20,613 nucleotides of DNA from NCBI GenBank assembly GCA_011053245.1, contig DRGS01000041.1, forward strand, positions 1-20,613. Reading direction: 5' to 3'. Each line of letters begins with the position of its first letter. Position 1 is the first letter of the stretch. Below are positions 7,660-14,931 of this stretch, in pieces. This DNA comes from Phycisphaerales bacterium. GTDB lineage: Bacteria > Planctomycetota > Phycisphaerae > Sedimentisphaerales > Anaerohalosphaeraceae. Both the position numbers and the translations under genes were made by a program. The notes beneath the pieces were generated by a model, which was given only the letters and a program-made list of their open reading frames with translations, did not search any database and was not told where the DNA came from.

Positions 7660-10476
7660 TTATTCGGGTCGGTTTCCCCATTTCTTATTGGGTTTTGGGC
7701 CAAGCCATAATTCCAGCAAGCCGCCCTTTGCAAAATCTTTGTGATAGAACCAACAATTATTTAACGATTGTCCATTTAATTTAGCCTTTTGGATGTAACA
7801 GTTTTCATCTGAATTATCATAAGTCTTGATGGTAAACGTTTTTCCCGGATAATACTCCGGATCGAGTGCGATCGTAATCTCATCAAATTCCGGGACAGTG
7901 ATTTCGTAGATCGGTTCTTTGGAACAGGTTCCCCGCAGACTGAAGAGCCCAATTTTCATCAATGCACTGACCCCACTCATCTGCCCTTGATCCTCGTCAT
8001 GGCCACCATATCCGATGTTCGGGTTAGTTCCACCATAAGCCTGCCTGCTGACGAGGCGAACCCATTTCTGCGAAAGCCATGGTTGGCCAGCGTGATTGAA
8101 TACATGAGCGGCTGAACAACCAGGCTGATTTGCATAGCTCACGCAATCATTAATATAACCGAAGACAAAATCGTTGGGCACTGATTTTTTAAACGCATAG
8201 TTCAGTTTCCTACAGAGTTGCTCGGTACCGCCCATCAATTTGGCCAGGCCCTTAATATCGTGAGAAACACCAAAAGTTCCCTGCCATGCATTGGCCTCAA
8301 TCCAGCCATCACGGCTGAGTGGATTTGTATGCTTCCAACTGCCATCGGCTTTCTTTGGAAACACCAGACCAATCTCCGGATGTATCAAAGCTCGCCACCC
8401 AACAGAACGATTGAGGAAATACTCGGCATCGTCGTTTTTACCTAATTCCGCCGCCATCTGGGCCAGCGCCCAATCCTCAAAGGCCCACTGAATCGTTCGG
8501 CCGGCTTTGCCCGGACTCCATCCATTTTCGATATAAGCACGGTCAACATCCATCATGCCGCCTGGCATGTGATCTTTCTTCATCTGCTGAAAAGCCGCCT
8601 CCGGGGAAACCTTGGTCAGAAGACCTTTCTGATAGGTAGCCGCAATGAGACTTGTTGCCGGGCAACCAGTCATGATACCGGTATAGCCACCACCACAGGG
8701 ACCTCGCGGAAGTTTTTGGCCAGTCCTGGCATACTCCATAAGCGAAGCGGAAAACTCATCCAGCATTTCCGGCCAGCCCAGCCCCCAGAGGGTGTTTAGG
8801 TTCCACATGGTCAACCATAGTGCATCGTGATTGTACATGTGATGCCTTGGTGTCCCATCTTGTTTCTTAGAAACGCTTTTAATGACGAGGGGAACGGCGC
8901 CCTGAGAATTTTGCTTACCCATATATGTCGGATAGTCCCCGCTCAAGTCGTCGATTTTATGCCTACCCAGTTGTGTATGCCATAGATCAGTGTAGAATTT
9001 AATCCTGGTCTGCTCCTGGCCACCCTTAACCTCAATTCTTCCGAGTCGCTCATTCCATTGACGGCGGGACTCTTTTTTGACTCGGTCAAAATCCCAGTGC
9101 GCACATTCTCCTTCCATGTTTTTGCGGGCGTTTTCGATGCTTGTATATGACATGCCGATCTTAACCTGCAGGACATCGCCTGCATCGACATCATAGGCCA
9201 GAGAAACACCTGCCTGTTCTTCCGGCAGGTATTTAAACATGTATTTTCTCTTGTCCTGCTTAAGTCTGCCCTTGGGGATCGGATTTGAATATTGCTTAAT
9301 ATCGCAGAGTTTTTGCTGGCCCCCTTTCCAGCCGTCCATACGAAGGAACGGTCGATCGAATTGCATAACAAAAAAGACATGGTTCAGCTCCGGTCCTGCC
9401 CAGACACGGTCAGTCATACCATGAGAGCCTTCGATTTGATTAGGACTGACAACGCGTGCCTTACCATCGACATAACTGACATTTCCTACATATCCGCCCA
9501 ACTGAAGCAGGAAATTGGCCTCAGTTGCTTTGTTGTATTTTAAACGATAGAATGCCACACGATCTGTCGTGGTGTATTCCACCTGCGTCTGGTATCGATC
9601 GAGAAATAGCTTGTGGTAACCGGCCTCTATAATTTCAGTGTCGTGCGAAAAGCTCGATTTCCACCCTTTCTCTTCGAGATTTGGATTTATCTGGCCGGTA
9701 GTCGGCATGATGTTGATGCCGGACATAATCCAGGCGTGAATATTGGCAAACCCAAGGACTTCGGTGCTGTTATAATTGTACCCGCCGCCGCCACCGTTCT
9801 TGTTGCGGGTATAGGCTGCTGCGCTGACCATACCAAATGGGCGACTGCCTGGTGTACAGAAAAACCAGCGGCCGCGACTGGTCTCGATAGTCGGATCAAC
9901 GTATGAAACGAAATCGGTGAATTTTTTTTTGCTTTTTGTGTCGGATTGTTCTGATGGATCGTAATAGACCTCGATTTCAGAAAGGCCTATTTTCTCACCA
10001 ACACCGTCAACTCCGTCCAACCTCATACTGGTAACCGTGCGAGGTTCAAAAACCACGGTTTTGGCAGAACCATCATTGGCAATGGCATAGATGTCCACCC
10101 TGAAACCATCGCTAAACGTCAGCGTACAGGCTCCCATGTGTTCCTTTAGCGTAGGTCGATCATAGATAACCACCTTATTGATTTTCTGCGGAGCCTGCCA
10201 TTTAAGCTCTAAGTTCTTCGGCAGACCGATCCTCCCAGTCCAGCCGTACCGACTGCCGCCAATCCATTCGCCTACTCCATCTTGCTGCTTTACGCCATCA
10301 ACAACTGCCTGTAAATCCTTACCTGGTCCGCTGACCGAGGCAAGCGGTGCCAGATTCTCCCCAACCTGATCATAACAAGACATAGACAAGAGCGGAATTA
10401 AAAACAAGCACAGGCTAAAAGTGATTTTATTGGCAACCCTGGCGTGCAGTTTAGTTTTGCGATTTTTAGGCTTCAT
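7660..10476 (-). CDS. GH92 exo-alpha-mannosidase with N-terminal discoidin-like domain
   Basis: This 938-aa exported protein of glycoside hydrolase family 92, a calcium-dependent inverting family acting on alpha-mannosides, typically trims mannose from N-glycans or mannans. The N-terminus is basic and hydrophobic and ends LLSMSC (Cys34), a non-canonical lipobox, so it may be a lipoprotein. Residues ~40-180 look like the discoidin-type domain often found before GH92 (APLASVSGPGKDLQAVVDG, TLTFSDG, GLSEIEVYY). The GH92 beta-sandwich and barrel follow: HDTEIIEAGYHKLFLDRYQ, TDLWHTQLGRHKID, GIMTGCPATSLIAATYQKG, FNHAGQPWLSQKWVR, and HDEDQGQMSG at ~826-835, which matches the acidic catalytic-base/calcium region of the family. 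The frame is open to a GTG at 10558-10560, but the 28 extra residues do not resemble a signal; the ATG at 10474-10476 does, though with a weak ribosome site. It is 105 bp downstream of the truncated prepilin. Confidence 0.93.
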   Translation of the reverse strand: MKPKNRKTKLHARVANKITFSLCLFLIPLLSMSCYDQVGENLAPLASVSGPGKDLQAVVDGVKQQDGVGEWIGGSRYGWTGRIGLPKNLELKWQAPQKINKVVIYDRPTLKEHMGACTLTFSDGFRVDIYAIANDGSAKTVVFEPRTVTSMRLDGVDGVGEKIGLSEIEVYYDPSEQSDTKSKKKFTDFVSYVDPTIETSRGRWFFCTPGSRPFGMVSAAAYTRNKNGGGGGYNYNSTEVLGFANIHAWIMSGINIMPTTGQINPNLEEKGWKSSFSHDTEIIEAGYHKLFLDRYQTQVEYTTTDRVAFYRLKYNKATEANFLLQLGGYVGNVSYVDGKARVVSPNQIEGSHGMTDRVWAGPELNHVFFVMQFDRPFLRMDGWKGGQQKLCDIKQYSNPIPKGRLKQDKRKYMFKYLPEEQAGVSLAYDVDAGDVLQVKIGMSYTSIENARKNMEGECAHWDFDRVKKESRRQWNERLGRIEVKGGQEQTRIKFYTDLWHTQLGRHKIDDLSGDYPTYMGKQNSQGAVPLVIKSVSKKQDGTPRHHMYNHDALWLTMWNLNTLWGLGWPEMLDEFSASLMEYARTGQKLPRGPCGGGYTGIMTGCPATSLIAATYQKGLLTKVSPEAAFQQMKKDHMPGGMMDVDRAYIENGWSPGKAGRTIQWAFEDWALAQMAAELGKNDDAEYFLNRSVGWRALIHPEIGLVFPKKADGSWKHTNPLSRDGWIEANAWQGTFGVSHDIKGLAKLMGGTEQLCRKLNYAFKKSVPNDFVFGYINDCVSYANQPGCSAAHVFNHAGQPWLSQKWVRLVSRQAYGGTNPNIGYGGHDEDQGQMSGVSALMKIGLFSLRGTCSKEPIYEITVPEFDEITIALDPEYYPGKTFTIKTYDNSDENCYIQKAKLNGQSLNNCWFYHKDFAKGGLLELWLGPKPNKKWGNRPE

Positions 10477-10581
10477 GAAATTCGTTATAAATAACTCCAA
10501 TCTTTTTTTGCAGTCCACATCTATTAGCAACCTTATGGTTTGTAATTTGCGGAGCTTCACTTAAATAGCCAAACTGTGTTC

Positions 10582-10839
10582 TCATCTATTTTTATTCTTG
10601 TCTTTTTCCTCATCGTACCAATCTTCTATTTTGCTAAGATTGGAATTAGGAACAGCGTCGTTATTGTCCTGAGCAAATAAAACCGCCCCCGTAGAAAGGG
10701 TTTTAGTGTTATTACTGCAAACGACACCCTGAGCAATTTTTTTAATCGTTTGAAGCGAGGGCATTAAGATAGACAAGAGCAAAGCGATTATGGCGATAAC
10801 TACCAATAATTCTATGAGTGTAAATCCATTTCGTTTCAT
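10582..10839 (-). CDS. truncated type IV prepilin-like / DUF1559-like protein
   Basis: This 85-aa protein begins with a textbook prepilin peptidase site and transmembrane helix: [13 protein letters not shown] followed by [15 protein letters not shown], then a short helical linker ([19 protein letters not shown]) and [12 protein letters not shown]. This is the start of the pseudopilin-like proteins that planctomycetes carry in large numbers beside secreted enzymes. Those normally continue for 200 residues or more with a C-terminal beta domain; here the frame ends soon after the highly charged [14 protein letters not shown]. The stop lies 105 bp before the GH92 start, leaving no room for the missing domain in any frame. 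I read it as a 3'-truncated gene, possibly still translated: the ATG at 10837-10839 follows AAAGAGG by ten bases. Whether such a short form is processed or assembled is unknown. Confidence 0.75.
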   Translation of the reverse strand: MKRNGFTLIELLVVIAIIALLLSILMPSLQTIKKIAQGVVCSNNTKTLSTGAVLFAQDNNDAVPNSNLSKIEDWYDEEKDKNKNR

Positions 10840-10915
10840 TTCTGCAGGCCTCTTTTTAAATATCTTCAGTTCTATAACACTAAACTCTATTTCTTTGTCA
10901 CGGTTTCCCTAAACA

Positions 10916-11035
10916 CTATTCTATCCTTTCGATTCTAATAATTTCAGCATCATATACAATCGGCATCGGAATCCGCAATTCAATAACTGCCCTCATATAA
11001 ACTTCCATCAAATTCAAAGAATCGGACACAAAAAC
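10916..11035 (-). pseudogene. headless C-terminal fragment of a lost gene
   Basis: Between the ROK gene stop and the prepilin start lies a stretch open for about 39 codons and ending in TAG at 10916-10918. Its last part reads VYMRAVIELRIPMPIVYDAE then IIRIERIE, the alternating hydrophobic pattern of closing beta-strands in carbohydrate-binding or hydrolase C-terminal domains. An ATG at 11006-11008 would give a 30-residue peptide, but no ribosome site stands before it and a stop (11036-11038) closes the frame just upstream. I interpret it as the tail of a deleted secreted enzyme. The rest of 10840-11088 shows only a weak possible minus promoter (GTGACA ... TTATAG, 18-bp spacer) before the prepilin and no other gene. 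Confidence 0.4.
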
Positions 11036-11088
11036 TTATCCGCAGCATGTGACAAGATAAAAAACTAAATGAGTCCTGTGAGTCTTAT

Positions 11089-12126
11089 TTATGAGTTAAT
11101 TGGCTTTGCATCACCTTCCTCATTAATCAAAAATTTATTCCCTTGAGATTCAATGATTTTAATCTTTGGATGTTTATGCAACGGTGCCCGTTTTACTCTC
11201 GTCTTCCAAATCCACTCGCCGCCGATCAAAGCTGCATGATCGCCTAATTCAGCTGCCACAAGTTCAACCGGACCACCAGACTGAACAGCATGATCGCTGA
11301 CAAAGTCCTTTATCGCAGGAAGTATCTCATTTTCGCTTGCCATGACTCCGCCTCCAAAAATAACACACTCAGGGTCGTATGCTTGTATCATATTCAGGGC
11401 CAGTGCACCCCAGGCTTGAAATGCATTATCCCGCAATATACAAGCTAAGGCGTCCCCTTGTTTAGCATGTGTAAAAACCGCCAAATAATCTATGTCAGGT
11501 TCGCTGGATAATGAGCTGTTTTTGAAACCTTCCATCCGCCGAGCTCTCTTGGGCAAGGCCCATGTGGCAACATGGCTCTCAATGCAGCCGGGCGGCCTGC
11601 CGTTAAACCCCTCTGAGCCCATGTGCGTAATTGAAAGGCCTCCCAGATTCCCTGCCATACCGCTTCGACCACGCATAGGTTTGCCATCAAAGATCACTCC
11701 TGTTCCAATGCCTGTGCCAAGTGTGACCATAACAACATTGTCTCTGCCGCGAGCCGAGCCTGCCTGCCATTCTCCAATCAAAGCGGCACGTGCATCGTTT
11801 TCCAGCAACAAAGAAATGCCGATCACCTTTTCCACTTCCTCACAGAAGTTACTTTGCATAGTATCTTCAAACTTACCAAAGCTGCAAGTCGCATGGCGAT
11901 GCTCCAAATCGATCAACAGTGGAAGAGCCCAAACCATTGCTTCAACTTCAAAAAGGCGCACCCCGACCATTGAACAAAGTCCCCGTAGATCATCCTTTAA
12001 GAGATGAATCCATTTAGAAAATGGTAAGCCGGAATATGAATCAATCGCCTTATGGGCACGAACTATTCCATTTTCTACCACACCCAGCTTTATGCGGGTG
12101 CCACCAAAATCTGCCATAATGATCAT
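11089..12126 (-). CDS. ROK-family sugar kinase-like protein lacking the zinc site
   Basis: This 345-aa cytoplasmic protein of the ROK family (glucokinase/N-acetyl-sugar kinases and related repressors) has no DNA-binding N-terminal domain, so a kinase role on a sugar released by the locus is likelier than repression. Visible are the ATP-binding phosphate-1 motif DFGGTRIKLGVV (6-17), the catalytic-base region LENDARAALIGEW (108-120, Asp111), phosphate-2 TLGTGIGTGVIFDGK (135-149) and the adenosine-side GGGVMAS near the end. Unusually, the sugar/zinc signature is degenerate: the family's GxxGH is replaced by GNLGG (159-163), and CxCGxxGCxE is reduced to NGRPPGCIES, so two cysteines and the histidine are missing. 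A ~35-residue basic tail extends past the usual end. ATG at 12124-12126 or 12115-12117 could start it; neither has a clear ribosome site. It has its own promoter and AraC-type element upstream. Confidence 0.85.
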   Translation of the reverse strand: MIIMADFGGTRIKLGVVENGIVRAHKAIDSYSGLPFSKWIHLLKDDLRGLCSMVGVRLFEVEAMVWALPLLIDLEHRHATCSFGKFEDTMQSNFCEEVEKVIGISLLLENDARAALIGEWQAGSARGRDNVVMVTLGTGIGTGVIFDGKPMRGRSGMAGNLGGLSITHMGSEGFNGRPPGCIESHVATWALPKRARRMEGFKNSSLSSEPDIDYLAVFTHAKQGDALACILRDNAFQAWGALALNMIQAYDPECVIFGGGVMASENEILPAIKDFVSDHAVQSGGPVELVAAELGDHAALIGGEWIWKTRVKRAPLHKHPKIKIIESQGNKFLINEEGDAKPINS

Positions 12127-12132
12127 ATTTTA

Positions 12133-12161
12133 AATATAACACAATGCTACTAAAACAACAA
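12133..12161 (-). promoter_or_regulatory. promoter of the ROK gene
   Basis: On the minus strand a -35-like TTGTTG (12156-12161) and a -10 TATATT (12133-12138, five of six consensus bases) are separated by 17 bp, just before the ROK start. The -35 is weak, as expected for an activator-dependent promoter, and a 48-bp duplicated element ends exactly 15 bp upstream of it. The -10 almost touches the start codon region, so the transcript would be nearly leaderless, which fits the missing ribosome site. Confidence 0.5.
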
Positions 12162-12176
12162 TTGGAGAGAATCACT

Positions 12177-12224
12177 ATATATGGTACGGTCTCCATGGTA
12201 CTTTTTCACTGACGGTGGTATATT
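12177..12224 (-). promoter_or_regulatory. copy A of a 48-bp duplicated operator (proposed AraC-protein site)
   Basis: On the plus strand it starts ATATATGGTA and ends GGTATATT, with a T5 tract between, aligning without gaps to 14014-14061 (33 of 48 identical by hand count; first ten and last eight identical). Minus-strand core words TACCA lie 34 bp apart in both copies; copy A has an extra TACCA between them. It lies 15 bp upstream of the ROK -35, the same distance as copy B from the URO-D-like gene's -35. Confidence 0.6.
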
Positions 12225-12266
12225 TTGCGCATACAGTCCAATTGCACGTAATTTTCAATATCCAGA

Positions 12267-12767
12267 CTAATCATCAATAACTATTTCCCAGTTCTTATCA
12301 GGCGTATCGCCCATCCCCAATACTAACGATCCGCCCTTGAGCAATTCACTGGCCGGAAAATAAAATCTATTCAAAGCCTTACCGTTAAGTGTGGCTTTTT
12401 GAACGTATTTGTTTTTGCGGAAGGCATTCTTCGCCTCTATCGTAAAGGTTTTCCCGCGACCATATCTCCGCCCCAGATCAATGACGACCTTTTCAAACAG
12501 CGGACTTCCAATTTCATAGATCGGTTCTGCGCGGCATCCGCCGTCCGTCTGGAAAAGACCGATCGCGCCCATTATGTACCATCCGCTCATCTGCCCCTGA
12601 TCCTCCTGACCTATGTAGGCATCGATCCTGTTAAACTCTTTTTCGTAATAGCTCATAAACTCATCAAAAACAACCCAGCCGTCCTGATTGGAATCCCACT
12701 GCTGAGCGGCAAACGTTGATACCGCCATCATCAAAAATACAAAAACTGCCAATACTATTTCTTTCAT
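12267..12767 (-). CDS. mini-GH92: signal peptide + EF-hand + C-terminal GH92 fragment
   Basis: This is a 166-aa exported chimera. Residues 1-21 are a signal peptide (VLAVFVFLMMAVSTFA). Residues 25-36 (DSNQDGWVVFDE) are a textbook EF-hand calcium loop with Asp/Asn/Asp-Gly at positions 1, 3, 5-6 and Glu at 12. From ~51 to 161 the protein matches only the last ~110 residues of GH92 enzymes: EDQGQMSGWYIMGAIGLF, EPIYEIGSPLFEKVVIDL, GKTFTIEAKN, YVQKATLNGKALN, GGSLVLGMG. The parallel segment exists in the full-length GH92 of this locus (EDQGQMSG, EPIYEI, GKTFTIK), but identity is limited, so it is not a recent copy of it. About 700 catalytic residues are absent, so mannosidase activity is unlikely. 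The ATG at 12765-12767 follows AAGGA by 5 bases; ATG 12768-12770 is too close. It is 24 bp behind the URO-D-like gene and probably co-transcribed. It is either an in-frame deletion relic or a calcium/glycan-binding accessory protein. Confidence 0.8.
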   Translation of the reverse strand: MKEIVLAVFVFLMMAVSTFAAQQWDSNQDGWVVFDEFMSYYEKEFNRIDAYIGQEDQGQMSGWYIMGAIGLFQTDGGCRAEPIYEIGSPLFEKVVIDLGRRYGRGKTFTIEAKNAFRKNKYVQKATLNGKALNRFYFPASELLKGGSLVLGMGDTPDKNWEIVIDD

Positions 12768-12791
12768 CATAGTCCTTCCATGTTAATATTT

Positions 12792-13808
12792 TCAATTACC
12801 TTTTACCGCATCCGCCATTGCTTCGATATTTTCAGGTGGTATATTAGGCAGTATTTTTTCATGACTCGGGCTGACTATAAATTGAGGGCCGAGAATTTCC
12901 ATTAAACGCTTCACCTCTGCTTTGATCTCTTCCGGCGAAGAGTTGACCAGCAGATCCTGTGTATCCACCGCACCCATGAATGCAACAGAGCCTCTGAAAT
13001 CTTTTGCAAGAGTTTCAGCGTCCATGTTTGCAGCTTTCGCCTGCAAGGGATGAAGACAATCCACACCGGCAGCTATCAGCCTGTCAATAACTTTATGAAT
13101 CGAACCACAGGAGTGCAGAATAACCTGATGATTATGCCTGTGACCCTGTTCGATGAATTTCTTAAACCATGGCAAAATAAACTGGTCAAATTGCTCCGGC
13201 CTCACAAGTAGATCAAGCTGGGTTCCGAAGTCATTACCAAAAAAGAATCCGTCAATTTGATCGCCAGCCAATTCAAAAAACTTTTCATTAGCAGCAAGGT
13301 AGAACTGACAGACTCGATCTGTCACTGCATGCACCACATCTGGATTAGTGAACATTTTCACTAAATACTCTTCCATCCCAAAAAGATCTGCCACCTGATG
13401 AAAGAAATCCGTCCAACAACCGCCCATGCGGTAATAGTCACCTGTCTGTTCAAGAACTTTCAGGCAATCATCGAACCTTAGGTACTCAGGGTCAGGCCAG
13501 GGAAATTCTTCAACCTGACCTACGCTTTCACAATCTGCCAGAGGCCCGGGTTGACCAAAAGTATGTTTGGTAAATCCCCTGTCAAAACTGGTCTTGCCCG
13601 TTGGGTCATGATAGTAACTGCCGATCCTGTCTGGCCTGATCCACCGAATATCATCGCCGAGAACTTCTCTAAGCTGCTCGACGGAATTTACTTTAAAATA
13701 GTTGCAATAGATTTTAAGGGTCTCCTCGTGAGGATTCCCGAGCCAAAGGCCGCAGCGATCAACCGGTTCACCGGCTAATATTAATTTTATTCTCTCTCTA
13801 TGTGTCAT
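12792..13808 (-). CDS. URO-D superfamily protein (MtaA/CmuA-like), not true HemE
   Basis: This 338-aa cytoplasmic protein belongs to the uroporphyrinogen decarboxylase/methyltransferase superfamily. The fold is supported by the MTHRERIKLILAGEPVDR start, GNDFGTQLDLLVRPEQFDQF (191-210), HSCGS (232-236, the zinc-type His-x-Cys seen in corrinoid-associated members), GVDCLHPLQ (248-256), FMGAVDTQDLL (277-287) and SHEKILPNIPPENIEAM near the end. The Arg-rich substrate loop of genuine uroporphyrinogen decarboxylase (MRQAGR type) is absent, so it is not the heme enzyme. Homologues of this kind are frequent in planctomycete and verrucomicrobial sugar clusters, function unproven. The start is ATG 13806-13808, seven bases after AGGA; a TTG immediately before it is not needed. 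It is the first gene after a near-consensus promoter and is followed by the mini-GH92. Confidence 0.85.
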   Translation of the reverse strand: MTHRERIKLILAGEPVDRCGLWLGNPHEETLKIYCNYFKVNSVEQLREVLGDDIRWIRPDRIGSYYHDPTGKTSFDRGFTKHTFGQPGPLADCESVGQVEEFPWPDPEYLRFDDCLKVLEQTGDYYRMGGCWTDFFHQVADLFGMEEYLVKMFTNPDVVHAVTDRVCQFYLAANEKFFELAGDQIDGFFFGNDFGTQLDLLVRPEQFDQFILPWFKKFIEQGHRHNHQVILHSCGSIHKVIDRLIAAGVDCLHPLQAKAANMDAETLAKDFRGSVAFMGAVDTQDLLVNSSPEEIKAEVKRLMEILGPQFIVSPSHEKILPNIPPENIEAMADAVKGN

Positions 13809-13968
13809 CAATAAGTCCTAATTCACCTTTAAAATATAAATTTATCGAGGATAAGAACAGTAGTCATTAAGGTGTAGCTATCTTATAAGCAAGAACAAAC
13901 CATTTTTTGTACTAGCTCGAACTTTATATCAGATGCTACTAAAGCCTACTATAATAAGCATAGCTCAA

Positions 13969-13998
13969 ATTATACCGCAATATCACTTAAACTGTCAA
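13969..13998 (-). promoter_or_regulatory. near-consensus promoter of the URO-D-like gene
   Basis: On the minus strand perfect TTGACA (13993-13998) and perfect TATAAT (13969-13974) are separated by 18 bp. The predicted transcript starts near 13962, giving a ~150-base leader before the ATG at 13808. Copy B of the duplicated operator ends 15 bp upstream of the -35. Confidence 0.72.
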
Positions 13999-14027
13999 TT
14001 GGGTAAATCTACGATATATGGTAATAT
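13999..14027 (+). promoter_or_regulatory. possible promoter of the AraC-family gene
   Basis: TTGGGT (13999-14004) and TAATAT (14022-14027) are spaced by 17 bp, 41 bp before the regulator's ATG. It is back to back with the URO-D-like promoter, and its -10 overlaps operator copy B, so protein bound there would block it. Both boxes are imperfect. Confidence 0.35.
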
Positions 14028-14061
14028 TTTAGTTGAAGTTTTTTACGTATCGTGGTATATT
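14014..14061 (-). promoter_or_regulatory. copy B of the 48-bp duplicated operator
   Basis: This copy aligns gap-free with 12177-12224. It lies between divergent genes, 15 bp upstream of the minus-strand TTGACA and ending six bases before the AraC-family ATG at 14068. The position suits activation of the URO-D-like/mini-GH92 unit and autorepression of the regulator. Confidence 0.6.
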
Positions 14062-14067
14062 GCTGAT

Positions 14068-14931
14068 ATGCAATTAAAGATAAGTAAACTTCAGCTTCCA
14101 ATAATTGATCGGGTCGGCGAATTTCCGCTGGTTAATCCTACATTTGAATTCACATACTGCAATCCTACCGACTCGATTCATCTTTATGATTACGATGCCT
14201 CCATAAGGATTGATTCTGAGGAATTCAGGGTCAGACCGGGCGATATAACTTGCATAAAAAGCGGAAGTGTCTATAGCTTATCCACTGACAAACCAGGCAA
14301 ACACTGGTGCGTCCACTTTAATGATACCCCAACGCAGGAAGACTTGGCAGTTAAAATACCGGTCTATACTCCCTTGGGAGTAAACAGCTTGTTTTTTCGT
14401 GAACAGTTCAAGTATATTAGCTCATTATTCAATAACCTGAGAACGAACAAAGCAACGGACATTATGAGCCTTGAGGCAAGGTACAGGCTCAAAGCACTGC
14501 TTATATCGATTTCTGTTCCGTCAAATTTAGTTCGAAAGAATAAACGCTCCAGCAGCAGCTTTGACTGGGAGCAATTGCTATCATGGATCGATGAAAGGCT
14601 CGATGAGCCGATTTCCACTGCCTTACTAGCCGAACAGGCAAACATTGCCCCAAACACGTTATCCCAAAAATTCAAGAAGCAGTATGAAACTACGATAAGC
14701 AGATATATTTTACACAGACGAATCGACAAAGCAAAATCATTACTAACTGCTACCACACTAACTATTTATGAAATAGGTAGATCCGTTGGCATCGGTGACC
14801 CGCAGTACTTCAATAAACAATTCCACAAGATAACCGGAATGAGTCCAAGTCGCTACCGTGACGAGAACCAGCGATATCTAAATTCAATCACTTCGAAACT
14901 CGCGACAAAAGATGGTAAGTGGAACAGTTGA
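14068..14931 (+). CDS. AraC-family transcriptional regulator
   Basis: This 287-aa DNA-binding regulator is the only plus-strand protein gene in the locus. The N-terminal ~10-110 is a cupin-like ligand-binding domain of the AraC type (SIHLYDYDASIRIDSEEFRVRPGDITCIKSG, then WCVHFND). Residues ~170-265 are the double helix-turn-helix: ISTALLAEQANIAPNTLSQKFKKQ and LTIYEIGRSVGIGDPQYFNKQFHKITGMSPSRYR, the second being a classic AraC signature. The frame is open back to 13933, but those 45 residues cross both the divergent promoter and operator copy B; the ATG at 14068 gives a normal family length, so I chose it although no strong ribosome site precedes it. By position it should control the URO-D-like/mini-GH92 unit and, through copy A, the ROK gene, in answer to a sugar from the degraded glycan. 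The ligand is unknown. Confidence 0.9.
   Translation: MQLKISKLQLPIIDRVGEFPLVNPTFEFTYCNPTDSIHLYDYDASIRIDSEEFRVRPGDITCIKSGSVYSLSTDKPGKHWCVHFNDTPTQEDLAVKIPVYTPLGVNSLFFREQFKYISSLFNNLRTNKATDIMSLEARYRLKALLISISVPSNLVRKNKRSSSSFDWEQLLSWIDERLDEPISTALLAEQANIAPNTLSQKFKKQYETTISRYILHRRIDKAKSLLTATTLTIYEIGRSVGIGDPQYFNKQFHKITGMSPSRYRDENQRYLNSITSKLATKDGKWNS

Noticed and set aside
10477..10560. GTG-started 28-residue extension of the GH92 protein
   Set aside because: Places a non-signal segment ahead of the signal peptide and has no ribosome site.
11492..12007. 171-codon plus-strand open frame
   Set aside because: Lies wholly antisense to the ROK gene, whose motifs are intact; the translation has no family features and no ribosome site.
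12835..12845. GGTGGTATATT inside the URO-D-like gene as a third operator
   Set aside because: The partner ATATATGGTA 40 bp away is missing and no promoter lies nearby; probably coincidence in coding sequence.
12792..13808. True uroporphyrinogen decarboxylase (hemE)
   Set aside because: The conserved N-terminal arginine-rich substrate loop is absent and context is glycan metabolism.
13933..14067. 45-residue N-terminal extension of the AraC-family protein
   Set aside because: Crosses the divergent promoters and operator copy B; normal family length starts at 14068.
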